Origin: Palaemon carinicauda
Taxonomy: Eukaryota; Arthropoda; Malacostraca; Decapoda; Palaemonidae
DNA length: 64,000 nt
Assembly: GCF_036898095.1 (NCBI RefSeq)
Contig: NC_090763.1
Coordinates: 56,736,863 to 56,800,862 of the forward strand
Direction: 5' to 3'
Shown: positions 26,901 through 40,512 of the stretch, one piece after another
Position numbering within the stretch: the first letter of the stretch is position 1
How the letters are laid out: every line of letters starts with the position of its first letter
Translations under genes and position numbers: made by a program
Notes under the pieces: generated by a model
Seen by the model: only the letters and a program-made list of their open reading frames with translations
Database searches by the model: none
Told to the model about the DNA's origin: nothing

Positions 26901-29900
26901 GGGGAGAAAGGATAAAACGTTTTTAGTTTTTTATTCTCGTCCCCAGGCAATGTACAGTGAGAGATTGAAAACGTAGTTTTGAATGAACTAGTGTTTAGTC
27001 TCTTCCCCATCCACTGAAATTTTTATCTTAAAATATGTTTACTGTTTTTTGCTGGTATTAATGTGCTTGCATTATACGACTGATTTCGCTATTACTACCT
27101 TTTGATGAGGTTAGAATTGCGTGCTTCAGGTAGAAATCAGTAAAAGTTTCGATTTCAGTGAAATAAGTGCTTAACAGAAAACCGTAGTGATAAAGTGATA
27201 TTGCGCAAAGTGTTATCAGTGTTGCGTCCGAGGGTTCGTCTGTTCGTGCCTGTCGTTCGCCTAGTCCGGGACCTCTTGCAAGCTCCCAAGCCCAGGGGAG
27301 AAGTAATGTCGTACGACTTATGGGTTCGAGAGGCCTTGATCAGCGAACAGACGTTCCCTCTATGGTATCGGGTGTATCTTACCAAGATCACCCCTACCAT
27401 AAGGCGAGAGAGACGTTTTTCTCCTCGTCATCCGAAGGCTTTTCGCATAAGAAACCTGAAACAAGGTTTCGAGGCCCTTAAGCGAAAGTCAGTCCTTTCA
27501 GGACAGGTCCAGCGTCCTGGTTGTAGCCATTAGGACAGCTCTGACCCTATGCAGTCATCGGAAGACTGCTCGCCGCCTAACAAAAGCGTAACACAGACTC
27601 CGAGAGTCTTTTTGTTGGCAAGGTTTTGCGGTCACAGACGTTACCCTCGTCTCTTACCGCAACCTTTTCCGTTGATCCTAAATGGGTTGTACGGCAAGAC
27701 ATGCAGAATAAGCTTGCCTCCCTTATGGAAGACTATTCTGCCGATTAGTCCGTTGAGCCTAGCCGTTTATCTCATCGAGATCCTGGCTTTCAGCCAACCT
27801 AACGTTCCTTTGTGCGTCCTGTTGACGTTGGCGTAGCTAAGTCACGTCAGTCAGGTTGTTTAGAACCACACTCGATGCGGTCTCGTGTGGATTTTCAGCC
27901 ACATTTGGACGTTAGGCCACTTGCTGATGCTCCTGTTGACGTTCAGGACGTTCGCTAACAATCGGAGTTGACTTGTTTTGACGCTGTGCGTCAACCTCCG
28001 CATTCTAGAGTTGTTTTGACTGCTCAGTCTAGGCGGTCAAAGCAGTCTCGAGGGGACGCTGTGCGTCCTCACGCACCTGTTGTTGTTGACAGTTCACAGA
28101 CTGTCAAGCAGTTACATGACGTTGCGTCCTGGTCTCTCGCACCTGTTGTTGTTGACAGTTCACAGACTGTCAAGCAGTTACATGACGTTGCGTCCTGGTC
28201 CGCTACTAATGCACCAGTGCGTGTGGACTCTGCTTGTGAAGCATTGCCACCACGGTAGGTCTCTCCCTTGCTTGAGACTCGGCTATTATCGGACAAGGTT
28301 CCTTTAGATGAGGAAGTTGCTGTTCCCCCTCCTACTGATATTCCCTTGAGGACTCTGTCAGACGGAGAGGAGCCTAAAGCTGCTTAGCCCTCTATGGACT
28401 TTAAATAAATCTTGCTGATTTTTAAGGATCTTTGTCCGGATCTTTTTGTAACTGCTGCTCCTCGTTCGCCTAAACGTCAGAGCTTACACTAGGCCTAGCT
28501 ACTTCGAAGCCGTTGTTTTATAAGCTAGTGCTCTCTCGCTCTCCTAGAGAGCTTTACGTTTGCTAGGCGACTGGTTTATCACCAGGAGGAGTTTGGGGGA
28601 TACAGCCTTTGCTTTCCCTTCTTTTAAACTGGCTTATAGAGCGAGAGTCTGATATGACACGAGAGAAGTTCTCGGCTTGGGAGTTCCTGCCTCTGCCCAG
28701 ATAGACTTCTCAAATCTCGTAGACTCTCCCTGGCGCCTGGCCAGGAGACGCTCCAAGATTTTACAGGTCAACTTCACAGCTGTTTTCGAGCCTTTGAAGT
28801 TTTGCTGTACAATTATGTCATGCATAACAAGGCTTTCAGGGATGGCTCCAATGATCTGACAGCCACGTTCTCTGCAGGGACAAGTCCCTCAGGGATGGCT
28901 CCATGATTTGGCAGCCATGTTCACTGCAGGAGTACGTAAGAGGTAAGTGCGCTCAATGTATTCATTGTCAAGACAAACTTCACGATGAAGTCTACCAGGC
29001 TGTCTTGACAGCATTTATGGAAGGCGACTGGATGGTCTCTCTCGACCTTCAGGAGGCATACTTCCACATTCCTATACACCCGGATTCCCAACCGTTTCTG
29101 AGGTTTGTTTACAGGAATGTGGGGTACCAGTTTCCAGCTATCGGAGATCAGAGCCTCCCTGTACTTGGACGACTGGCTTCTCAGAGCCTCTTCCAGTCAT
29201 CGCTGTCTGAAGGATCTCAATTGGACTCTAGATCTGACCAAGGAATTGGGACTCCTAGTCAATTTGGAAAAGTCACAGCTGGTCCCATCCCAAACTATTC
29301 TGTATTTAGGGATGGAGATTCACAGTCAAGTTTTTCGGGCTTTTCCGTCGGCCCCCAGAATAGATCAAGCCCTGCTCTCCATCCAGAAGATGCTGAAGAA
29401 AGAACGCTGCTCAGTCAGGCTGTGGATGAGTCTGGTAGGGACGCTGTCATCCCTGGAGCAATTTGTCTCGCTAGGAAGGCTACACCTCCGTCCTCTTCAA
29501 TTCCATCTGGCTTTTCACTGGAAAAAGGACAAGACGCTAGAGGCGGTCTCGATCCCGATTTCCGAAAAGATAAAGTCTTGTCTGACTTGGTGGAAGGACA
29601 CTATCAGCCTACGAGAGGGTCTTCCCCTGGCAGTTCAGATACCCAACCACGTTCTCTTCTCGGACGCATCGGACTTGGGCTGGGGCGCGACGCTGGACGG
29701 TCGAGAATGCTCAGGTCTGTGGAACTCGAGTCAGAGGAGCATGCATATCAACAGCAAGGAGCTTTTGGCGGTTCATCTGGCCTTGATAAGCTTCGAGAAT
29801 CTCCTTCGAGGCAAGGTGGTGGAGGTAAACTCGGACAACACCACGGCCTTGGCGTACATTTCCAAACAGGGAGGTACCCACTCACTGACTTTGTACGAGA

Positions 29901-32900
29901 TCGCAAGGGACCTGCTCATCTGGTCAAAAGATCGAGGCATCTCCCTAGTAACGAGGTTCATCCAGGGCGACTTGAACGTCCTAGCAGATTGTCTCAGTCG
30001 GAAAGGTCAAGTAATTCCAACCGAATGGACCCTCCACAAGGATGTGTGCAAGAGACTTTGGACGACTTGGGGTCAACCCACCATAGATCTCTTTGCAACC
30101 TCGCTGACCAAGAGGCTTCCAATCTATTGCTCTCCAGTCCCGGACCCAGCAGCAATACATATAGATGCCTTCCTCCTAGATTGGTCACATCTAGATCTTT
30201 ACGCATTCCCACCATTCAAGATTGTCAACAAGGTACTGCAGAAATTCGCCTCTCACGAAGGGACAAGGTTGACGTTAGTTGCTCCCCTCTGGCCCGCGAG
30301 AGAATGGTTCACCGAGGTACTTCGATGGCTAGTAGATGTTCCCAGAAGTCTTCCTCTAAGAGTAGACCTTCTACGTCAATCACACGTAAAGAAGGTACAC
30401 CAAAGCCTCCACGCTCTTCGTCTGACTGCCTTCAGACTATCGAAAGACTCTCGAGAGCTAGAGGCTTTTCGAAGGAGGCAGCCAGTGCAATTGCTAGAGC
30501 AAGGAGAGCGTCTACCATTAGAGTCTACCAATCGAAGTGGGAAGTCTTCCGAGACTGGTGCAAGTCAGTTTCCGTATCCTCGACCAGTACCTCTGTAGCC
30601 CAAATAGCTGATTTTCTCTTATACCTGAGAAAAGTACGATCCCTTTCAGCTCCTACTATCAAGGGCTACAGAAGCATGTTGGCCTCGGTCTTCCGGCATA
30701 GAGGCTTAGATCTTTCCAACAATAAAGATCTGCAAGACCTCCTTAAGTCTTTCGAGACCTCTAAGGAGCGTCGTTTGGCTACTCCTGGGTGGAATTTAGA
30801 CGTGGTCCTAAGATTCCTCATGTCAGACAGGTTTGAGTCTTTACAGTCAGCCTCCCTGAAAGATCTCACTCATAAGACTCTTTACCTGGTATGCTTAGCC
30901 TCGGCTAAAAGAGTCAGTGAGCTTCATGCCTTCAGCAAGAACATCGGGTTTTCGTCAGAAAAAGCTACTTGTTCTCTGCAACTTGGTTTCCTAGCCAAAA
31001 ATGAGCTACCTTCTCGTCCTTGGCCTAAATCTTTCGATATTCCTAGCTTATCGGAGATCGTAGGCAATGAACTAGAAAGAATCTTATGCCCTGTTAGAGC
31101 TCTTAAGTTCTACTTAGCTCGTACTAAACCTTTACGAGGCCAATCTGAAACGTTATGGTGTTCGGTTAAGAAACCATCCTTGCCTAGGTCAAAGAATGCT
31201 TTGTCATATTTTATCAGATTGTTAATACGAGAAGCTCATTCACACTTGAGTGAGGAAGACCGATCTTTGCTTAAGGTTAAGACGCATGAGGTTAGAGCTG
31301 TAGCAACTTCCGTGGCCTTTAAGCAAAATAGATCTCTGCAAAGTATCATGGACGCAACCTATTGGAGAAGCAAGTCAGTGTTCGCGTCATTTTACTTGAA
31401 AGATGTCCAGTCTCTTTACGAGAACTGCTACACACTGGGACCATTCGTAGCAGCGAGTGCAGTAGTGGGTGAGGGCTCAACCACTACAATTCCCTAATTC
31501 CATACCCTTTTAATCTGTCTCTTGAAATGTTTTAATGTTGTTTTTATGGGTTGTCCGGAAGGCTAAGAAGCCTTTCGCATCCTGGTTGATTTGGCGGGTG
31601 GTCAAAGTCATTTCTTGAGAGCGCCCAGATTAGGGGTTTGATGAGGTCCTGTTGTATGGGTTGCAGCCCTTGATACTTCAGCTCCTGGGGGTCTGTCAGC
31701 ATCCTAAGAGGATCGCTGGGCTCCGTAAGGAAGACGTACTTACAAGGCAGAGTAATCGTCTAAGTCGACTTCCTTACCAGGTACCTATTTATTTTGGTTT
31801 TGTTATATTGATAACTGCCAAAATGAAATAAAAAACTCTTAGCTTATACGATGTAAACATATTTAACTCTGGTCTCTACCCACCTCCTTGGGTGTGAATC
31901 AGCTATTATATATTCACCGGCTAAGTTAAATATTTAAAAATGATATTTTAATTATAAAATAAATTTTTGAATATACTTACCCGGTGAATATATAAATTAA
32001 ACGACCCTCCCTTCCTCCCCAATAGAGACGCAGTGGGATGAGAAGAAATTGAGTCTTTGTTTACATCGAGAGTGGTATCTGGCCGACAGTTGGCGCTGGT
32101 GGGCACACCCGCAACCTGTATAGCGATCGCTGGCGAGTTTTTATTGTATGTGTCTGTCGAGCAACAGAGTTGCAGCTATTATATATTCACCGGGTAAGTA
32201 TATTCAAAAATTTATTTTATAATTAAAATATCATATTTCATCATTCTCTTGGCATTGATAGCAATGAAAAAAATATATGAGGTTCTAACAACACAGATGT
32301 AAGTACAGTACTATATACTTTACATTACTATATACATAAATAATATGGTCAACACCACATTAGCAGTGGTCACAATAACATGAAAAATGTACTGATCTAT
32401 ATGGGCAAAATATAGTTACCAACCTCAATTTTTATCTACTGAGGGCATAAAATTAGTGAAAACGGTGCAAACCAGCAATATGGGTTCAGGTGTACTAAGA
32501 CTTCTTTCAGAGAAGGAATGTCTCTGGCTGAAATGACTTTCATGCTATCACTAGCCGCCATTGATACATTGTTATTTCACATGTACCATTTAAAAAAAAA
32601 TATGTTGAACAATAAAATACTTGTTTATAAAGCCCTTTGTTAATCTTTACAACCTGTTAACAAATACTGTATATTGCACTTATGATAACTAAGGATTTGG
32701 AGTCCTTTATTTCCCTGCCCAACCATAGCCTACCACCATACAAAAAATGACAGGAAAATAATTTTCCAGTATCCAGAAAAAAAAAAATGGTTGTAAATCT
32801 CTTACTGCCCAATTAGAACTTATTATAATAAATTACTGAAACCTTTTCATTCCCCTCAACAGCTGCCATGCTATGGATTTTGTGTAAGTTTTCCTATAGC

Positions 32901-35457
32901 ATAGGGACAGAAGACATGACGTTCACAATTGGTGACACGTTCTGGATTATGTTCAGCGCCCATGTTCAGCAAGGTAATTATAAATTGATACAGGTTTCAA
33001 TTTCACTATTTTTTTGTCGTAGATCTAAGTTTCCTTTGATTTTGCTACGCAGGTTGAAATACCGGTTTACAAAAGTTGGAGAAACAATGAAACATCATAA
33101 ATAAAATGTATATCTATCTATCTAACATGGCGCTTCCCCAATTTTGGGGAGTAGCCAACATAAAAAAAAAAAGGGGGGGGGGGTATTCTTTTTCTCTTCA
33201 TTCCTCCCCGGCCTGACAAGGGATTCAGCAGAGTTTGGTTGATACTGCTAGGGTGCCACAACCTATCCCCCCCCCCCCCCCTCTGTTATCCATCACAGTG
33301 AAGCTTCATATGCTGAATCCCCTATTGCCGCTACCTCAGCAGTCACCAAGGCGATCGGAGGAAGCAGCAGGACCTATCGGAACTGCTTCACAATCCCTCA
33401 TCATTCATTCCTATTTCTAGCTCACTCTTTTGCCTCTCACATCTATCCTCTTATCACCCAAAGCTTTCTTCACTCCATCCATCCATCCAAACCTTGGCCT
33501 TCCTCTTGTACAGTACTTTTCCCATCAACTCTTACATTCATCACCTTCAACAGACAGTCATTTTCCATTATCTACATGGCCAAACCACCTCAACACATTC
33601 ATATCCACGCTAGCTGCTAACTTACTTTTTACACCCATTCTCACCCTTCTTACTTTGTTCCTAACCCTATCTAATAGCCATACTCCTCAGACACTATAAA
33701 CACTTTCAATTCTGTCTCCCCGTTACTTTCTTCCCCCACATTTCTGATCCATACATCACAGTTGGTACAATCACTCTCAAAGAAAACTCTCTTGACATTC
33801 ATTCCTAACCCTCTGTTCTTTACCACTTCCTTCACTGACCCCAACACTTTATGTCCTTCATTCACTCACTGATGTACATCTGCTTTCACTCCACCATTTG
33901 CCGCAACCACAGATTTCAAGTACTTAAACTGATCTACTTCCTCAAGTAACTTCATTCAACATGACATTCAATCGAGCACCACCCTCCTTTCTTTTGCATC
34001 TCATAACCTTAATCTTACCCACATTAATTCTCAACTTCCTTCTGTTACACACCCTTCCAAACTCTGTCACTAATCGACCCAGCTTCTCCTCCAAGTTTGC
34101 AACCAATACAGTATCATCTGTAAACTGATTCAACTCCCACTCATGACCACTCTCACCTATCATTTTCAATCCTCGATCAAGCACTCAAGCATTCACCTCT
34201 CTTACAGCTCCGTCAACAAACAAATTGAACCACCATGGCGACATCACACATTCCTGTCTCCCAGCACCCATTCTGGCATTTAAGTCACCCATCACAACTA
34301 CATAATTCCTTCTACTCAGTCCTTCTACACACCTAATTAATTAATTCCAAAATTCATTCCGCTCTTCTTCACTTTTCTTACAACCTGGCCCATATGCACT
34401 ACCAATAGCCCAACATTCCCTACCCAAACAAAATAACCTATAAAAATTGGAAATAACATATACTATTTAGTTAAACTTTCATCATTCATTTGTATAGTGC
34501 TAATCATGGTCATGAATGAATGACAGGAACAGTTGTTGGTATTGAATGAAATAGAACATCACAGTAATGGTTTTCATTTTTTCCATCAGAGTTTTGATCT
34601 AAGACATAAGAAGATACATAGGAAACAGGAAATGTGTTGTTTTAAAGTAGTAGTAAATACCGCATGTGCATTAGTGTTCAACAAGAATTGTAAACGAGAA
34701 AAACATGAACAAATTAAACTTAATATTTACATCACATACAAATAAGACACAATAATTAATTATTCTTAATATTAATCTTGATCATTAAACTTATACAGTG
34801 AACCCTCGTTTATCGCGGTAGATAGGTTCCAGACGCGGGCGCGATAGGTGAAAATCCGCGAAGTAGTGACATCATATTTACCTATTTATTTAACATGTAT
34901 ATTCGGACTTTTAAAACCTTCCCTTGTACGTAGTACTGTTAACAAACCACCCTTTAATGTACAGAACACTTATGCATGTACTACAGCACCCTAAACTAAA
35001 ACAGGCACAAATATTAAAGGCGATTTTATATCATGCGTTTCCTAAACACCTAAAAAGCACGATAAAAAATGGCAACCAATGTTTTGTTTACGTTCATCTC
35101 TGATCATAATGAAGAAACAAACTCATTTAGTGTACACATATATGTATAGGTTAGTTTTTGCATCGATTATATTGATTATACAGTACTGTATGTTGATTTT
35201 TTTATTACCAATGTTTTAGTTTACGTATTTTTCTTAGGACTTCCAAATGAAATCTTTTTCTTTATGACGCCGCCTGAAACGACGGCGTGTACGCTCAGTA
35301 AACAACCACGCTCAGAACAAACAAGGCATTTAACGCGCATGATGATAGTGATAAATAATGATACAGTACATACAGTATTTACAGTAAAAGCATTTACAAA
35401 ATATGTTACCTTACAAATATAAATTATACAGTACTTGTACGTAGCAAAGCAGGAAAA

Positions 35458-35525
<68 letters not shown>

Positions 35526-38152
35526 TTTACGTACGTAAATGTAAATTTTAAACAAAAAAAATATGATAGGTTACAACATGTAGACTTTTAAAACCTTCCC
35601 TTTAACTTAATGCATACAGTACGTACATTACTAAACTATAAAACAGGTTAAAGTAAAAAATAAAGATTGTTACTGTACTCACCACGAAAGAAGTTGAAGA
35701 AAAACTTGAATGGTGATGGCGATGAATTTGCTGCACAGTAGAAATGATGATGATGAAGCTGATGATGTGTTCTACTGTGCAGTCAATGATAGTATTTTAC
35801 GTCTCTTCAGACGGAGGTGTCTTTTCCTGGGACACCTCTTCAACTTCTTCCTGGGAAACTTCTTCAATTTCTTCCGAAGGCGTACTAGCAGGAGGAACTG
35901 GCTCTTTTTTGCGAGGCTGGAAGAACATTGTGATCGGAAGTTGTTGTCGCTGCTTCTTTTTTCGATCAAAGAGCATCCTGTAGGGAGTCATGATGTCATC
36001 GACCTTATTTGAGAATTGCATCGAGCGAACCATATCCTCGTCCCACTCTTGTAACATTTCTTTCGCCTCCTTGATATGGTTGCAGAACTTGGCAAGCCGT
36101 TCTAATGTTAAGCCCGTTTCTTCGACATTTTCTTGGGTCTCTTCCTGGGTACCCTCACTCTCTTCCTCACTTGCCGATTTCGTCAGGTCTTCGAGGTCTG
36201 CGTCAGTTAGGGGCTGGGAATGGCAGTCCAACAACTCGTCGACGTCTTCAGTCGTCATGTCGCCAAACCCGTCACCTCCAATTATGGCAGCCAACTGCAC
36301 AGATTTCCGTATTGCAGAGTGTTGGATTTCCGACGGAGTAAATCCCTTGTCGTCGTAAACAATATCGGGCCACAGCTTCTTCCAGCTCGCATTCACGGTT
36401 GCAGGTTTCATCTCTTGAAGTGCCTTTTGAATATTCTGCAGGCACGTGGCTATGGTGTACTGCCGCCAGTACGCCTTCAAGTTGAAATCTTCATCCTCGT
36501 CATCTTGGGCAACATCCACACACGCAACGAGGTCCGCCAAGGTATTCTTCGTGTAGAGGGCCTTGAACGCCCTGATAACCCCCTGGTCCATCGGTTGAAT
36601 TAATGACGTGGTGTTGGGTGGCAGGAACTCAACCTGAACGCCCTCACGCGACAGGTCAGTTGCGTGTCCACCAGCGTTATCCATAAGGAGAAGGATCTTG
36701 AATGGCAAGCCCTTCTCTAAGAGATATTCATGGACTTGCGGGATGAAACACTGGTGGAACCAGTTGGAGGTCAGCATCTTCGTAATCCATGCTTTTTGAT
36801 TATGCATCCAGTACACGGGAAGGAGATTCTTATTTTTATTTTTCAAAGCGCGAGGATTTTTCGACTTATAAATAAGCCCCGGCTTTAACAAAAATCCAGC
36901 AGCATTGCCACACATCACGAGGGTAACGCGATCCTTGAATGCCTTAAAGCCAGAGGCTTTGGCTTCCTCTTTGAACAGGAAAGTTCGCGACGGCATTCTC
37001 TTCCAAAACAAGCCGGTTTCATCCATATTAAAGACTTGTTCCGGCTTGTATCCACCTTCAGCGATAATGTTCTTGAAAGTCTGGTTCACGTAAGTTTCAG
37101 CAGCGGCAGTGTCAGCGGAAGCAGACTCCCCATGCAGGGAAACGCTTTTCAGGGCGAAGCGTTTCTGAAACTTCGCGAACCATCCTTTGCTTGCGGAAAA
37201 ACGTTTCTGAGGCTGGGAATCAGTGGATGTCCCTGGTTGAGGATCATCTGCATCATCATCATCTTCAGCATGGTTGCCGTCGTCGTCTTTAGGTTCCTTT
37301 GCAGCAAAATTCTCATATAAGCTCAAAGCCTTTGTTTGGATGGTGTTCGTATCCAACGCTATGTTCTTCTTCCGGCAGTCGGCAATCCACACAGCTAAAG
37401 CACCTTCCATGCGTACGATCGTTTTATTACGCGTTGTAACGACTCGCTTCGCTGATCTGCTAAAGGTGATTGCAGCAGTCTTTCTAATGTTCGCCTCGTC
37501 CTTTTTGATATAGCGAACGGTGGATTCGTTGATGCCAAAATGGCGGCCGGCGGCCGCGTAACTTCTACCATCTTTTAACATGTCGAGAAGCGTAACCTTC
37601 TCAGCTATCGTCATCATCCTTCGGTGGCGTTTAGGCTCACTACCAGCCTTACTAGAAGCAGAACGCTTGGGAGGCATTGTACAGTAGGATTTAACAGAAA
37701 GTTCAACAAAAAGTTCAACTTAAAACAGTCGCACACAGCACAGATTAAACTTCACAAACTTAAGAACGTCTACTCAGCAATACGCGGAAAGAGAAAGTGA
37801 ACGATCCAGCCCCGCGAGAACTTTGATGCTGCGGGTAGAAGATGCGGGCAAAACACCAATCACAGGCTAGATAACAAAACTTGAGTTTTGATTCGTCATC
37901 TATCAGCGCTTGAACCAATCACAACCCGTCTTACAGTACTATGATGCGTTGGTTACTCATAGAAGATGCCCCGCGCATAATGAACGTACGTAGATTAAGT
38001 ACAATACCGTAATAATAATAAATAATGATAATAATACTGTACAGTAATAATAATAATAATAATGATAATAATAATAATAATAATTTTATTAACAACAACA
38101 ACAATAATAATAATAATAACAATAATAATAAAAATTTACGTACGCTATTTTA

Positions 38153-38218
<66 letters not shown>

Positions 38219-40452
38219 TTACAGTATTCGAAATGTGATTTTTGCAACAAAGAATATTATTGGATGCAGTACTGTACTACATACGTATACATACAAAAGA
38301 TTCATGGAAAAGAAGCACATCCATTACAGTACACACCATTCTAATATGGTATGACTGCATCTGATTTGCGTTTCATGTTCGATTTAATTTTACTACGTAC
38401 TGAATTATCGTATGATCACATTCTCTTTTCGTGTTTTATTTCTTTCTGTGCTGAATTATATATCATATGTAATGCAATGAACAATCAGTAAGAGCAGATA
38501 TTACTAATTACAGTATTAATGGAATTACAGGTAACAAAATATCGTATTTGGTTGTCTTCAGATTTCGCGGTATTTTCGAATTTTCCGGAAAATCCGCGAT
38601 ATGTATATATATATGGGTTATGGGAAAACCCTGCGAAGTGGTGAATCCGCGATTGTCGAACCGCGAAGTAGCGAGGGTTCACTGTACAGTGCTTGGCTAA
38701 GGAAAACTTTGGATTTCATTTTAGTTATTTGGTTAAATTGTTAAATCATAATAATCAACAATATATTAATCTCAATAATAATACTGTAATAACAATAACT
38801 TTTGCTACAAACCAGTTCAGTAGAATATTTGACAAATATATTTACCATACCATTATATTTACTGAGCTTAGTACCCATAAATTAGTACTGTATATAGTAT
38901 TTACTGTAAACGCTGAACATATCAGTACTTTATTTTGGTAACATATTAATAAGTTTATTGTGCAACAATCATCAGAATATTCATTTTGGGGTTAACCCTT
39001 TTACCCCCAGGCTCTTTGGAAATTTCCAACCCTTAACTCCCAGGGGGTTATTTTTTTCCCAGCACATTTTGCAGTATATTTTATTTAAATTGCTCTAACA
39101 GCCTTAATTTTTGTCATAGAGAGGTCAGGTTGGTCTCATTCTCTTGGAAAATGCCTGAATTTTCTCAAAAAATTATCAAAAATATGAAAAAAAAATTTTT
39201 TATAACATTTTTTTGCAAGGACGTACTGGTACGTCCATGGGGGTAAAGGGATGGCTTTTGTGAAACATACCAGTATGTCCTTTGGGGTTAAAAGGGTTAA
39301 TAAGTTTATTGTGCAACAGTCATCAGAATATTCATTTTTGGTTTAATTATTATCTTAAATCAATTACCCTCGGCAAATTCTTTGTTTCGTTGCAATAAAA
39401 ATAAAAATATCCAAAACTAGCTTCAAATATCACCTTTGATATTATCCATATAAATACATCAAATTAATTTTATTAATTCAGTTCCAGGAAAAAAATCTTA
39501 AGAAAATATGTAGTAAAACAAACTTTTGGTTATATAAGGACTTCAAATGTATACCTTTATATTTTAAGAGTATTTAATTAGTGACTGAAAAACTTCAGAA
39601 AAAGTTGAGCAATCCATAATTGCTCCCAAAGGATCCCTCCTTCCTAAACCTAATCACTAGCTCTAAGGCCTATAACTGGTGAATTTCCATTAAAATCCAC
39701 GCAAATTTTGGTCCAGACTTGGTTAAACAGATGAGTGCACAAACAAGCAAGCAAACATACTAAACAAAAAATATAAACACACCTCAAATATAAAGTACAG
39801 TATCTTCTTAATAAAAAGATGACCATCTAAGTCCATGAAAAATCTGATTCAAATACCATTAAAAAACTGTAATTTTATTGACATTAATAGAACAATCATA
39901 TGACCACACAGCTATTTACCACTAAAACTAACAGAGTATTTTCTTTCAACCATTCAGCTGGTGTGCAGGAACCAAAACCAGTGTCAGGAAAGATAGTTTT
40001 TTTCTCTGGTTTCTGGTCTGGAATGATTCTCTACACCTGCTACTCTGCCATTTTGGTGTCTATCTTGACCACTCGGCAACCACAACTTCCATTTGCTGAT
40101 TTCTCCGGGTTGCTGAAGAAACCAGATTGGAACCTTGGCGTCCGAACGAATACAGCACTTTCCGATTCTCTGGCAGTAAGTTTCTCTGATGCTTCTCGTA
40201 AAACTTGCACTTAGTCATAAAAATATAATATACTAGTGTTCACAAGCCGTAGAGAATAACGTCCAAATATTTAGATAGATAAACTTCTCCCACCCTCTCT
40301 CCTTTTCTAACTACAACCCGCTAGTTTGGAAATTTGTGGGTGAGTGTAGTTTCTGAGTGTACTTCTCAGGGTAACCCCCCTTTCACAGGGGTATGACTGC
40401 TTCCTCTACCCCAACCCCACTGTGACAAGAAAGAAAGAAATATATATATACA

Positions 40453-40512
<60 letters not shown>

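Larger units (their letters stand above)
25796..32234 (+). mobile_element. DIRS-type tyrosine-recombinase retrotransposon in IR intron 8
   Basis: Outer ends carry an inverted repeat of about 165 bp, starting near CCGGTGAATATATAATAGC: left copy about 25821-25970, right copy about 32040-32200. Between the coding region and the right repeat, at about 31900-31990, lies an internal complementary region. It is the reverse complement of the left end (25796-25835) fused to that of the right end (about 32180-32234). The two halves share a CAT at the fusion, which I take as the element borders. This is the DIRS layout: replication through a circle, integration by tyrosine recombinase, no target duplication. 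The element is in the same orientation as the host gene. Coding content is described separately. Confidence 0.85.
34796..38684 (-). mobile_element. Full-length Tigger/pogo DNA transposon in IR intron 9
   Basis: Begins CAGTGAACCCTCGTTTATCG and ends with the reverse complement pattern AGCGAGGGTTCACTG. Both ends are flanked by TA (34794-34795 and 38685-38686), the target duplication of the Tc1/mariner/pogo superfamily. The end sequence strongly resembles Tigger ends of animals. Inside, on the minus strand, is one long intact transposase gene. Subterminal (GA)n and (CT)n arrays of equal length lie at 35464-35521 and 38155-38212. It is antisense to the host gene. Confidence 0.92.

Noticed and set aside
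27155..28307. Short open frames on both strands as host genes
   Set aside because: They lie inside the DIRS element between its left repeat and the RT, and are best explained as remains of its first ORF.
29130..30390. Middle of the 864-codon frame as a separate protein
   Set aside because: The sequence in this part is shadow translation of the RT/RNase H frame. Only the first 75 and the last 370 or so codons carry recognisable motifs.
33430..33699. Plus-strand frame of 89 codons rich in Leu, Pro and Ser
   Set aside because: Antisense of a LINE reverse transcriptase fragment. The same applies to the frames at 62048 and 62235.
35710..37513. Several plus-strand frames of 62-127 codons under the Tigger transposase
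   Set aside because: All are antisense shadows of the transposase gene.
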